Of a stretch of DNA of 64,000 bases, positions 1 through 10,849 are shown in pieces. Within the stretch, counting starts at the first letter, position 1; each line of letters begins with the position of its first letter. The DNA comes from Acanthamoeba castellanii str. Neff (taxonomy: Eukaryota; Discosea; Longamoebia; Acanthamoebidae). The notes below the pieces were generated by a model, which was not told the DNA's origin, searched no databases, and saw only the letters and a list, made by a program, of their open reading frames with translations. The translations under genes and the position numbers were made by a program. Location of the stretch: the NCBI RefSeq assembly GCF_000313135.1, contig NW_004457586.1:789696-853695 (forward strand). The letters run 5' to 3'.

Positions 1-421
1 AGGTAGTTGTGGGACAGGTTGAGCCGCACGAGCAGCTTCAGCCGCACGATCGACTTGAACGACCCGAGCTTCCTGATCTCGCAATCGCTCAGGTTCAGCT
101 CCGTCCCTGGGAAGGCGCCCAAGCGCGCAGGCAGACACATTTTATTAGTATTATTATTTACATTTTTATTAGTATTCAAATTAAGGGAAGTGTGAATAAT
201 ATTAATAATTAATATATTTATATTTTTTTAAATAATCAAGTGAAGTTGTGGTCTGTGAGGAAAAAAATAAAGTCTTATCAGATGAGTGGTACCTCCAGTC
301 TGACGGCACAAGGACACCTGAATGGGAGTTAGGTTAGGGAAAGGAATGCAGACACTCATATCGAGCGTTTAACAGACGAGGGTACCTGGTCCTTGGCCTT
401 CTTGGTCATGGCTCCTCCCAT
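1..421 (-). CDS. Leucine-rich repeat protein, N-terminal part (runs off the left edge)
   Basis: Three spliced exons on the minus strand (421-386, 317-293 and 106 to the window edge) join in consistent phase. They give a protein starting MGGAMTKKAKDQ and continuing into a typical LRR stretch (TELNLSDCEI, then LVRLNLSHNYL). The donors are GTACC and the last acceptor is a CCCAG at 111-107. An ATG at 140 could also open the same LRR frame without splicing, but the spliced form has a good start context and removes the AT-rich stretch at 107-292. The MGG start could be myristoylated (inference). The rest lies outside the window, so the family cannot be named. It is divergent from the CH-domain gene at 703, with 281 bases between the starts. 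Confidence 0.6.
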
Positions 422-702
422 CTTGGTGGGTTGTGTCTTGGGCTGCGGTGATCGCTGATCGAGTGTCGAGAGAGCAGATGAGACAACAACTGAAATTGGC
501 GCCTGGCAACAGGAAAAGTTGAAAGAAACACATTTTCTTTTGTAACAGCTCTTTCTGTGGTGGTTGGTGGGCTCGCGTGGCGTAGAGCAACGAGACGAAA
601 GCGAGAAAGAAGGAAGTGTGGGGTGGGTGGTAGAAGTAGGAGCTGCCAAAGAAGCAGAAGAAGACTACTTCGATTGTGCAAACGTTCAACACAAAAACAG
701 AG

Positions 703-3650
703 ATGGCGGACGCACAAGCGCTCGAGATAACCGGCAAAGCGTCGGCGTACGAACCAGCCTGGGTGCTCCAACAGCGCAAGGCACCGCCCCTCTTCTCCTA
801 TGTGTCCTTACTCTTTGCGGCTTCGTCCCTCCCTTTCTTTCTTTTCGCTCTTTAGCTCTTTAGCTCCGGAGGCTATTTTGATTTAATAAACAATAAATAA
901 TATAATTATAAAAACACAAAAATAACATTTAATTTATTGTGGACATCGCCTGACGCGACGCTACTGTGTTCTGTGTGGTGGGTGTGTGAACGCGTTCGTA
1001 CTCTGGACAGACATTCAGCAGGTGGTGCAACCAATGGCTCGAGGCCCGCGGCGTCAACCGATTGACCCGCGCCACCTCGAGACCGACCTCGCTGACGGCG
1101 TACGCTGCCCGCCCCCCCGTTGCTCCCGTTTACCATGACCTGCGCAAGTGCGGCGCCGCCGCTTGTGTGGCCCATCGCTCACCACTACATACTTTTCTCT
1201 CTATCTCGTCTGCTCACAGAGGAAACTCGCGCACGTGCTGGAGGCCGTGGCTGGCGCTCAGCATCTGGTGTCGCATCTCAACTCCAACCCTTCAAACCGT
1301 CTCCAGCAGATTCACAACTGTGACAGGGTTCGCACACGTGTGTGTTTGTGCGCGTGCGTGCGTGCGTTGTCGTGTCGTGTGTGCGTGTGGTGGCCGTGTG
1401 TCGTGTGTCGTGTGCCGTGCCGTGCGGTAATTCTTACATGCGAGGTGCCGTCAAGGTGTTGAGCGTGCTGAGGGAGGAGGGCGTGCCGCTGGTGAACATC
1501 GGAGCCGAAGATATCTGCGATGGCAACCCCAAGCTGCTGCTCGGCCTTCTCTGGCTCCTCATTCTCGCTACCACATCGCCCAAGCAGGTACCATCACGGG
1601 ATACGCGACACGACACGACACGCACGACACATATAACACGACACGACACACGCTGAGCACATGCGTGTGGACGGTGGGCGCAGGCAACCAGAGCGGTAAG
1701 GGCGGCGAGGCGGAGAAGGGCGGCGAGGCCAAGAAGAACCTCCTCCTCTGGTGCCAGAGCGTGCTCAACCCGCAGGGACTGCACCCCAAGGATTTCAATC
1801 AGTCGTACGATTCGCGTGGCTTTCGGTGTGTGTCGCGTGTGTGCGCCGTATATGTCGCGTGTGTGTCAAGTCCGGCGGTGGACTCACACTTCAATAATTG
1901 CAGGTGGACCAACGGCCTTTGTTTCAGCGGACTCGTCAACGCGCTGAAGCCCGACGCTGCACTACCTCTGCACGATCCCGTACGCACACACACACCGCAC
2001 GCGCACACGCGCGCGCGCGCACGCAGCATGTTCACGCGGTATCGAGCAGGACGCGGCGAGGGAGAACCTGGAAGCCGCGTTTCGCAAAGCGAAGGAGCTG
2101 CTCGACATCCCGCCGCTACTGGAGCCCGACGACCTGCTCAACTCCGACCCCGACGACAAATCGATCATGGTGCGCCACCGCCACCTTAAATCCTCCATCA
2201 CCTTAACCTTTAGGTTAGCACTCCTCGCCAACCAAGCGAGCGATCTGTGTGTGCTCTCAATAGACCTACGTAAGCTACTTCCGGCGCTGGCACACCGAAC
2301 ACGGGGCGGAGCTCGGCGCTGAGCCAGTCAAGCCGGCGGCGGCGGTGCTGGTGGTGGAAGAGAAGCCCCAGACGCCGGTCATTGTGCCCGAGCCCGAGCC
2401 CGAGCCCGCGCCCGAGCCCACTGTGGCGTCCGGCAAGCAGCACGGCCTGAACGACGCCCACATCCTGGCGCAGGTGGAGAAGCGCTTCTGCAAGCTGAGA
2501 GCGCTCCAGAACGAAAAGCTGTACGTCGCCCCCTCTCCCCCTTCAACCCTTCCATTACAGCTCGACTGATCGTCTGTTTGTCGAACATGTGTCGTGCGTG
2601 TCGTGCGTGTTGCGTGGTGTGTGCGGTGTGCACAGGGCGCTGGAGGCAAAGATCAGGGTGCTGGAGGAGAAGCTGAGAACGGCATGGACGGACGAGCGGC
2701 GGCGGGAACACGAACGCGAATTGCTGGAGCGGCTGGCGACCGCCGAAAAGGAGCTCGAGCTGGTCTCGGCCCGATTTCGAGTTATCGAGGACTCCATGCT
2801 CAGGTGCACACTCCCCACTCCTCTAACGTTACCTTCATTTTGTCGACACACGCATTGACACTCGTGTGTGTCGTGTCGTGTGTGTGTCGTGTGTGTGTCG
2901 TGTGTGTCGTGTGTGTCGTGTGTGTCGTGTGTGTCGTGTGATTGCAGGAAGGAGAAGGAGAGCAAGAGGCTGCTGGAGGACAAGAAGGAGCTCGAGAGCA
3001 AGTTCAACGACTACAGGCGCAGCGCCGGCGAGAAGCTCAGCAAGATCAGGTCCGATTACGACATGCTCGAGCGGCGACACCAGAAGCAGCTCTTCGACGA
3101 ACAAAACAAGGTAAGTCAGCACCTCCACCAATCCGCCACGCTCATTTTATTTTATGTTCATATGTTTGTCTATATGAATATATATATTTATATGTATCTT
3201 CCATATATTGCCAATGTTTTTAACTCCGCGTGTTGATGGGTTGGTGGCCAGGTGATTGACATCAAGGTCAAGTGGGAGATGGCCGAGAAGCACACGCGCG
3301 ACGAGAAGCGGAAGCGAATCGCGGCCGAGAGGCGCACGCGGCAGCTCGAGCGAAAGCTCGCCCAGGTGCTGATGAACGTGACCCACTCCAACCTGTGGGC
3401 CTTTGGCGACAGCGACGGCGCCCAGAAGCTGTTCTCGATGAGCGAGGGCGATGACGACGACGATATCCCGGAGGAGGACGAGATCGAAGAAGAAGAAGAC
3501 GACGACGAGGCCAAGGCCGGAAAGGCCAACAAACCCTCCGGCGAGCACGACAACTGGGAGAAGCTTCTGGGCATCCACGCCTACACCGGCGAGGAGGGAC
3601 ACAACAAGCTGGCGACCCCGCCGGCCACGCCCACCAAGGGCCAGAAGTGA
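703..3650 (+). CDS. Two-CH-domain actin-binding protein with coiled coil (cortexillin-like)
   Basis: Eleven exons encode about 578 residues. The first CH domain starts with [15 protein letters not shown] and continues through [15 protein letters not shown] and LGLLWLLIL. The second runs from [14 protein letters not shown] through [17 protein letters not shown] to the [16 protein letters not shown] block. A long charged coiled coil (exons 8-11, about 2264-3400) and a very acidic tail with a D/E run follow. No spectrin repeats or EF hands are present, so the layout is closer to cortexillin than to alpha-actinin. Such proteins bundle and membrane-anchor actin at the cortex and cleavage furrow (family knowledge). 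Exon 1 appears to end at a GC donor (intron 781-1010). The first CH domain needs two one-base corrections, near 1065 and 1565, to stay in frame. I treat those as assembly errors because everything downstream is intact. Confidence 0.8.
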
Positions 3651-4147
3651 TCACTTTCGTTATTTAATATTGAGATTTTAATATTTCAATATTCAATCCA
3701 AAAAGATAAGAAAGAAAAGAAGGAAGAAACCCGGATCCTTCCGAATCGGGATCGTGGGTCGACAGAAGCCAACGGCGACACCCGAGTACTGCGCTTGGCT
3801 GACGGGCACATCGTTTACCCAAGACCCACCCATTAAGTAGAAGCACGGGTGATCTCGGCCGTTTCTCTTTTCATATACAAGGTACGCACACCCACGCTGT
3901 TCGAGTTGAGAGCAATACTACGGCACATTATCAATACTACTTTTTCACTCGCACATTCAAATGCAATGAAAGTGGCGACTTGCAACTTCCAATCTATGTC
4001 ACACCCGCCACCGATCTATTTTCGTTATTATTATAATCTTTTGTTCCTTGGATTTGAATAATTATTCATTTGATTTTTGTTTACAAATTACAAATAAATC
4101 AAATGCTGAATTTCATTGTTATTCGTTGTTATATGTTACTTGGTCAG
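3651..4147. other. Intergenic spacer
   Basis: No coding similarity seen. The sequence becomes AT-rich after about 4015 and should hold the CH gene's 3' end and the promoter of the next gene. A CAG directly precedes the next ATG at 4148, so a 5' UTR intron ending there is possible. Confidence 0.4.
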
Positions 4148-6226
4148 ATGCTACGTGTTGGAGCAAGAGGCACACGCACGCAGGGAAGCAGCTTCCTGTC
4201 TTCTTCCCGCTTCACCGGTGTCACCGCCGCCGCTGCCGCCCGGTTCTGCCCGGCTGCGCGGTCGCAGACACTCGGCCTCGTCGGTCGCTACAGCAGCAGC
4301 ACCACCACCACAGCGGTCGAGGGCGGCAAGCTGACCCAGGAGGAGGTCGACAACCAGAACAAGCACGCCAACGTGCTGCGTCTCGTCAACGCCTACCGCA
4401 CCTACGGCCACTTCGACGCCGCCCTCGATCCCCTGGGCCGCCGCCAGCGAGGGTACCACCACCACTCCGACTACTCTCCTCTCACCAATGTTGTTGTGCC
4501 ATGCAATTATTACGATCGTCATATATGACGTATATATATATAAGCCGTTGTTCCAGACACTTATATAGTCATATGTGTGCGGTGGTGTGCGTGTTGTGTG
4601 TCGTTTTGTGTCGACAGTGCGCCAGAGGGTGTGCTGGATGCGGCGCGGTATGGGCTGGGGAATGAGGAGGTGCAGCTCCGGGGCCTGTTCTTCGGGCTCG
4701 ACAAGGAGAAGGCCAGCGTGAGCGAGATCGTCGACGCCCTGAAGAAGACCTACTGCAGCAGCGTCGGCGTGGAGTTCACCCACGTGGAGAACCCCGAGGA
4801 GCAGACCTGGCTGGCGCGCCGCTTCGAGGCCGCAATGGGCCGCACCGCCACCGGCGCCACCGCCCAGAACGCCCTGCCTGCCGAGGACAAGAAGCGCATC
4901 CTCAACCTCCTGCAGACCTCCGAAGAGTTCGACCACTTCCTCCACACCAAGTTCCGAGGTACCACCATCACCCACCACCACTGCCGCCACCGAAGAACCC
5001 GCCGAGAGAGAGAGAGAGAGAGAGGCACTTCTAACTTCATCGATGTGATCATGTGGGCTGCGCGCAGCTGTGAAGCGCTACGGGCTGGAGGGGTGTGAGT
5101 CCATGATGGCTTGCATGGACACCATTTTCAGCAAGGCCGCGGAGAGCAGCTTCGATGAGGTACTACTTTAGTTGTTAAATAATTCCCAATTACTATTCAA
5201 TTACTTGTTTATCAATTTATGCATTGTTTATTATATTATCAACTAATTGTCGTGCGTGTCGTGTCGTGTGCCAGGCTGTGATCGCGATGCCGCACAGGGG
5301 TCGGCTCAATTTTTTGACGGGCATCCTGCGCTACCCGGCGTCCAAGATCTTTGCCAAGGTGAGCGGCTTCAACGACTTCCCCACCGTCGAAGGCGCCGTA
5401 CGTCCTGGCACCGGCGACGTCCTTTCGCACATCGGCACGAATCCTCCTCTTCCGCTTTTTTTATTTATTTAATTAATTATTTGCTCTGTAGTAACTTAAT
5501 TTTTGGATTAATTTTTGATTAATTATTTTATTTATTAACATTTTTGGTCTTCTTTCAGCCCAATCTGTCGATCTGGAGTACCAGGGCAAGAACCTGCACG
5601 TCTCCCTGATCCACAACCCCTCGCACCTCGAGGCGGCCAATCCGGTGGCGCAGGGCAAGGTCCGGGCCAAGCAGGACCTGGGCAAGGGCCGCAAGCAGGC
5701 GCTGTGCATCGTCGTCCACGGTGATGCCGCCATGAGCGCCCAGGGCGTCGTGCCCGAGACCCTGACCCTCTCCCAGCTGCCCGAATACGCCGTCGGTACG
5801 TCGTAGTCCTCTACCACCGTCTCGCTCTCGTGTGCTGACACGCCGTGTGTGTCGTGTGTGCCGTGCGTGTCGTGCGATGGCAGGCGGTTCGATGCACGTC
5901 GTGGTGAACAACCAGATTGGCTTCACCACGGAATGCCACAAGGGCCGGTCGAGCTGGTACTGTACCGACGTCCTGCGCTCGGTCCACGCGCCGGCCATCC
6001 ACGTCAACGCCGACGACCCCGAGGCCGTCGTCATCGCCACGCGCCTGGCCATGGACTACCTGACCACCTTCCGCAAGGACATCATCGTCGATCTGCACGG
6101 CTACCGCAGGCACGGCCACAACGAGCTCGACGAGCCCTCCTTCACCCAGCCCCTCATGTACGACAGCATCCGCGTGCGCCCGACCATCGCCAAGCTCTAC
6201 GGCGAGAAGCTCATCGTACGCTTCAG

Positions 6227-6294
<68 letters not shown>

Positions 6295-7179
6295 CCTGTG
6301 GTGATAGTGGCCTGACTGGCCGCGGGGTGTGTGTGCGGTTGACAGAAAGAGCAGGTGGTCACCGAGGAGGAGGCCAAGGCGATCAAGGACCAGGCGCGCC
6401 AGGTCCTCGACAAGGAGTTCGCTGAGTCCCAGAAGGCCCAGCCGACCGTACGGCGCACACAGTGCATTATTCTTTATTCTTCTTTTGTTTATTATGTTGT
6501 TCTTATTAGTATATATTTATGTATTATTATGAAGCGCTCAGCTTTATGTGTGCTCTGCAGGTGGACACGATGGGCGGCAAGTGGCAGAAGATGACCGCGC
6601 CCCAGGACATGACCAAGCCCGTCGACACCGGCTACGCCGAGGAGGAGCTCGTCAAGGTCGGCGTCGCCTCCATCAACCCGCAGGGCAAGGTACACCCCAC
6701 ACGCGACAATTCCAGGACCACGCCACACGCACCACCGCACACGCACGACCGCACACGCGCACACTTCACTGACCGCGGCCCGCCCGCGCCCACACAGACC
6801 GTGCACAGCCGCCTGCAGAACTTCTTCTGCAAGCCCCGCCAGGCCAAGCTCGAATCCAAGACCGGTCTCGACTGGGCCACCGCCGAGTCGCTGGCCATCG
6901 GCTCCCTCCTGCTCGAGAGTACCGTCGCCCGCCTCTCTTTCGCCCATTCCTGGCTACACCGGTGCCACCATTTACTGACCGACGACCAACGACACAACGA
7001 CACACATCAAACAGAGTACAATGTGCGCTTGAGCGGCCAGGATGTGGGCCGCGGCACGTTCAGCCACCGACACGTGGCCCTCACGGACCAGAAGACCAAC
7101 GAGCGCGTCATCCCGCTCAACCTCATGTCCTCCGACCAGGGCAAGCTCCACGTACGCGCTTCGATCCCCCTCCAACTCG

Positions 7180-7255
<76 letters not shown>

Positions 7256-8522
7256 CACAACGTTCAGCACGTCTGATTGGTTTCCCCCTTCATTTAGGTT
7301 GCCGACAGCCCGCTCTCCGAGATGGCCGTGATGGGCTTCGGTACGTGTGTCGTGCGTGTGCGGCGGTGCGTGTCGTGTCGTGTCGTGTCGTGTCGTGTGT
7401 CGTGTCTTAAGCTATGGGTTGGTGGTTGCAGAGTACGGGTACAGCATGGAGGACCCGAGCACGCTGGTGCTGTGGGAGGCCCAGTTCGGCGATTTCCACA
7501 ACGGCGCGCAGATCATCATCGACCAGTTCCTCAACAGCGGCGAGGACAAGTGGTGGCGCCAGTCGGCCCTCACCCTCCTCCTGCCCCACGGCTACGACGG
7601 CGCCGGTCCCGAACACTCCTCGTGCCGCATCGAGCGCTTCCTTCAGGTGTGTGCCATGTGTGTCGTGTCGTGCGTGTCGTGTTGTGTGTGTGTGTGTGTG
7701 TGTGTGTGCGGTGTGTCGACATGAGCTGACAATGTGTGCCGACAGCTTTGCGATGGCGACAGGCTCAACCCCGGGGACATCTCGAACCTGGTGCCCAACA
7801 TGCAGGTCATCAACCCGACCACCCCGGCCAACTACTTCCACGCTCTGCGTCGTCAGATGAAGCGTAGCTTCCGGAAGCCCATGGTCGTGGTGGGTCCCAA
7901 GACGCTCCTGCGCCACCCGCAGGCCGTGTCCGACCTCGCCGAGATGGCGCCCGGCACCTCGTTCCAGCCCGTCATCGCCGACACCACCGTCTCGCCGGCT
8001 CAGTACGTTGACACACAATCACCACACTCTCGTCTCGAACCAGCGAATGGCTAACCACACACACGACACACGACACACAGGGTGAAGCGTGTGGTCATGT
8101 GCAGCGGCAAGGTGTACTACGACCTCGTCAAGCACCGCGAGACCAAGAAGATCGACGACGTCGCCATTATCCGCGTCGAGGAGCTGTCGCCCTTCCCCTA
8201 TCGGGCGCTGGCCGACGAGCTCGACAAGTACCGCAACGCCGACTCCTACAGGTGGGCGCAGGAGGAGCCCCAGAACGCGGGCATGTGGGACTACGTCGCC
8301 CCGCGCTTCTCCCGCCTCTCCGCTCCCGTACGCCACCTACGGCCCCAGTCAACCTGGCCTCTTGTCTTGCACTTCTAAGTTTTACTGGGTCTTCTTGCGC
8401 AACAACAACACACACGACAGGTCAAGCTGGTTTCGCGACCGGCCTCGGCGGCGCCGGCTGTGGGTCTGGGCTCCATCCACGCACAGCAGCAGAAGGCCAT
8501 CCTTGATGGCGCCTTTGCCTAA
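4148..8522 (+). CDS. DHTKD1: Probable 2-oxoadipate dehydrogenase E1 component (DHTKD1 type), mitochondrial
   Basis: Fifteen exons in consistent phase encode an OGDH/DHTKD1-family thiamine-diphosphate E1. The first ~50 residues are Arg/Ser/Ala-rich with no acidic residues, as expected of a mitochondrial presequence. Family motifs in order are [101 protein letters not shown] and [13 protein letters not shown] at the end. GDVLSH with SVDLEY and the [12 protein letters not shown] block point to DHTKD1 rather than OGDH. The E1 decarboxylates 2-oxoadipate, in lysine and tryptophan breakdown, together with E2 and E3 of the OGDH complex (family knowledge). Intron 4 (5435-5558) starts with GC. Twelve of the 14 introns start GTAC. 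Substrate preference between oxoadipate and oxoglutarate is inferred. Confidence 0.9.
6228..6292. repeat. (CA)n microsatellite in DHTKD1 intron 6
   Basis: An essentially perfect CA run of about 65 bases inside an intron. Confidence 0.95.
7184..7253. repeat. (CA)n microsatellite in DHTKD1 intron 10
   Basis: A CA run of about 70 bases inside an intron, of the same type as the one at 6228. Confidence 0.95.
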
Positions 8523-9721
8523 ACCCCCAAACCGCCACTCCACACGCACATTTTCAAAGGCCTTTCACCAAGCCACAACGAACACCAAGTTTGTAAGTTT
8601 TGCTGCGTGTGCGTGTGCGTGTGCGTTTGTCTTTGGCTTTTTGATGGGGTTGAAGGTGGTGGGGTGTCATAGTCGAGAGGAGGCTACACGGACGCTACGA
8701 GACTCTCCCCCCGAAGGGGTCACAGCCTCGCTGGACGCGAAACAGCCCTAGCTCCGCCACCCCAGACCCACGCCACCCGAACCCGCGGCGAGCGCCGGCC
8801 GCGCTGCCCAGGCCAGAGGTCGAGCGCGGGCCACCGTGGCTGGCGCTACAATGTAGCACCAGGCGAGGAGAATCGCGAGATGAACGCCCATGCGCGCGAT
8901 GTGCGAGATCGATTGGACGGGAGAGGCGAGGGAGTTGAGATGAGAGACGAACCCTCCAGAGAGAGCGGCACGGCCCGTAGGTGTTGCCACCTGCCGCACC
9001 GCCTCCCCCGCGTCACCGCCCGCCCGATCTCGCATACGACACATGTGCGGCCACCCCGGCCCCTCGCACGACCACCGTGCCACCACGTCTTCCATCTGCC
9101 ACAGAGCGTGCAGCATCAATGCGGCCGTACCCGACTCGCGAGCGGTTGTGGCTGGTGATGATGGCGAGAGTAGAGCCCACGTCCATGCGCATGTCCGGTC
9201 GGTTCGCCCACCCTGTGGTGTGCCGACTAATCTGTTTCATCTGGCGAGCGAGTAGCGAGAGAGAGCGAGATCCGAATTGGGTCGGAATGGAGTGGGCGCC
9301 GGGGTCTGTCCTTTGTCTTTTGGTGACTGGGGTGGAAAAGGATTGCAGAACAAAAAGCACCCGTGTGGAGCCAACCCAAAACGAATCAATCGAGTGTTTC
9401 ATCGATTAAATCGATAATGGGTGTTCGTAAGAGGTGTCCATGGTCCTCCTCCCTCCCTTGCGAGAGGAAAGAGGACCAAGAACGAATGACCTTAGGGTTA
9501 GAACGTGGTGGGCGCCACCCCCTCATCCCCTCAAGATCTCGCCTGCCTCGCCCTTCGCTCGCCAGAACCGCCACAAAAAAACGAAATCCTAAAATCGGAA
9601 ACAAAATTGCAAGGGCTGAAAATTTCAAGCTGGTTTGCCAAATTTGTGCTGCCCTTTGAATGAATAGTTTGGTTCCCTGCAGAGAGTTTCCACGAGACCT
9701 GGGCACCAGGTGCTGGTGGAG
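8523..9721. other. 1.2-kb intergenic stretch
   Basis: I see no supported gene here. Short open frames exist on both strands but have no domain signal, no clean splice pattern and no convincing start. The block 8740-9200 is GC-rich. The last part (about 9580-9720) leads into the signal-peptide ORF at 9722 and is the likely promoter and 5' UTR. Confidence 0.4.
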
Positions 9722-10630
9722 ATGCGAGAGGGAAGCGCAAAGCATGATCTCCCCGTGGTGGCGTTGCTGATGGTGCTGAGTCTCTGGGGCTGCCAGGGCG
9801 TTACTGTAGATCAAGCAGAGTATGCAAGGGCTGCCTATCCAACCAAACACAACTGTTCCCTGGTGAGCCCCTCTAGCCTTGAATTAAAGGGAAAGACTCT
9901 CACTGAACGTGTTCAACAGAACGAGATGTTCTTCTCTTCCACCTCGTCGCCAAGGGAGTGTGGCCAATGCGTGCCCGGCACGACGGGGCAGTGGCGGGTC
10001 CTGGGTGCTGCCTCTGACGGCAAGGTCCGTGTCCGGTATTGCCCGGCCCCACAACCGGGCTACGAGAGACCTGAGTGCCAGGCGAGGGACGCCGTGCGAA
10101 ACCCGTCGGGCTACTACTGCGGCATCAACGAGTATTGCACCGAGGGCGGCCAGTGCCGGGCACTCAAGGCCGCGCCGCGCTACGGTGGCGAATGTCAAGG
10201 CGGCTCCGCCGTTGACGACTGCGGCGTCGGGTTGCACTGTATCTACCACCGCTGCACGATCTGCGAAGAAGGTACCTGACACTCAAGTTGATTGGTGACG
10301 ATGATGATGATGTTCTGCGACCTGACGAACGGTGGCCCGCATGAACGGCCAGGGACATCGGTCGATCTGTCGCTGCAGAGAAACTTCGAGATCCGGGTCA
10401 CACAGGCCGTGTGCAGCGATGGCGAGTACCTCATCGTCACCTCGTGGAGGCTGTTCTCGACCAAGCCCCAGGCGATCTTCCTCTTCATCATCTTCGCCGC
10501 CAGCAGTGCCATAGCCTTGCTCTTCTTCCTCCAATGGCTGGTGCGCGAGGTCTTCCACCGCCTCTACTACTCCATTCGCCTTCGTCGATACTTTCAGCAC
10601 ATGCAACAACGACTGTGCACGAAGAAGTGA
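9722..10630 (+). CDS. Cys-rich type I membrane protein, function unknown
   Basis: Two exons (9722-10271 and 10353-10630; GTACC donor, AG acceptor at 10352) encode about 275 residues. The first ATG gives a signal peptide with the core PVVALLMVLSLWGCQG. The ectodomain has well over a dozen cysteines with spacing such as ECGQC, YYCGINEYC and CIYHRCTIC, suggesting small disulfide-knotted modules. A single hydrophobic segment (AIFLFIIFAASSAIALLFFL) follows, then a short basic tail of about 35 residues. The topology predicts an extracellular or endosomal Cys-rich domain with a short cytosolic tail. I do not recognise the family. It is tail-to-tail with the kinase gene, 219 bases away. The start was chosen because upstream in-frame starts are only non-ATG codons. 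Confidence 0.7.
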
Positions 10631-10849
10631 CCAAGTCTTCAACATGTTGTCATCACTCTTGTAAATACTGGACACACCTTGAGGCAATATAATAAAAACT
10701 TGTTCTCTCAAGCGCGAGTCATACAACAAGCTCACCTTCTTCGCTGTTGGCTGTCGGTTGATGTGTTCTGGTCTGGTATTGGGGGAGCTCTTCGATCGCT
10801 GGCCCATCTCTCGAGAAGTCGACGGAGCGGGAGCAGCTCGGCGCACGTT

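Noticed and set aside
138..140. ATG at 140 (-) as the start of the left-edge LRR gene
   Set aside because: Three upstream exons splice in phase into the same LRR frame, with normal donors and acceptors, and give a better N terminus. Kept only as an alternative.
703..3650. CH gene as a pseudogene because of two frame breaks
   Set aside because: The rest of the ~578-residue frame and all splice sites are intact, and the same kind of one-base loss occurs in other clearly functional genes.
4151..4990. 279-codon minus-strand open frame
   Set aside because: Overlaps DHTKD1 exons 1-2 and their intron in antisense. No motif.
5435..5558. AT-AC (U12-type) intron in DHTKD1 suggested by AATCCTCC after the exon
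   Set aside because: A GC donor one codon earlier joins HI to AQSVDLEY in the correct phase and gives the DHTKD1 sequence. The U12 consensus is poor.
4148..8522. Assignment as 2-oxoglutarate dehydrogenase E1 (OGDH)
   Set aside because: GDVLSH, the SVDLEY segment and the [15 protein letters not shown] block fit DHTKD1 better than the GDVKYHLG type of OGDH.
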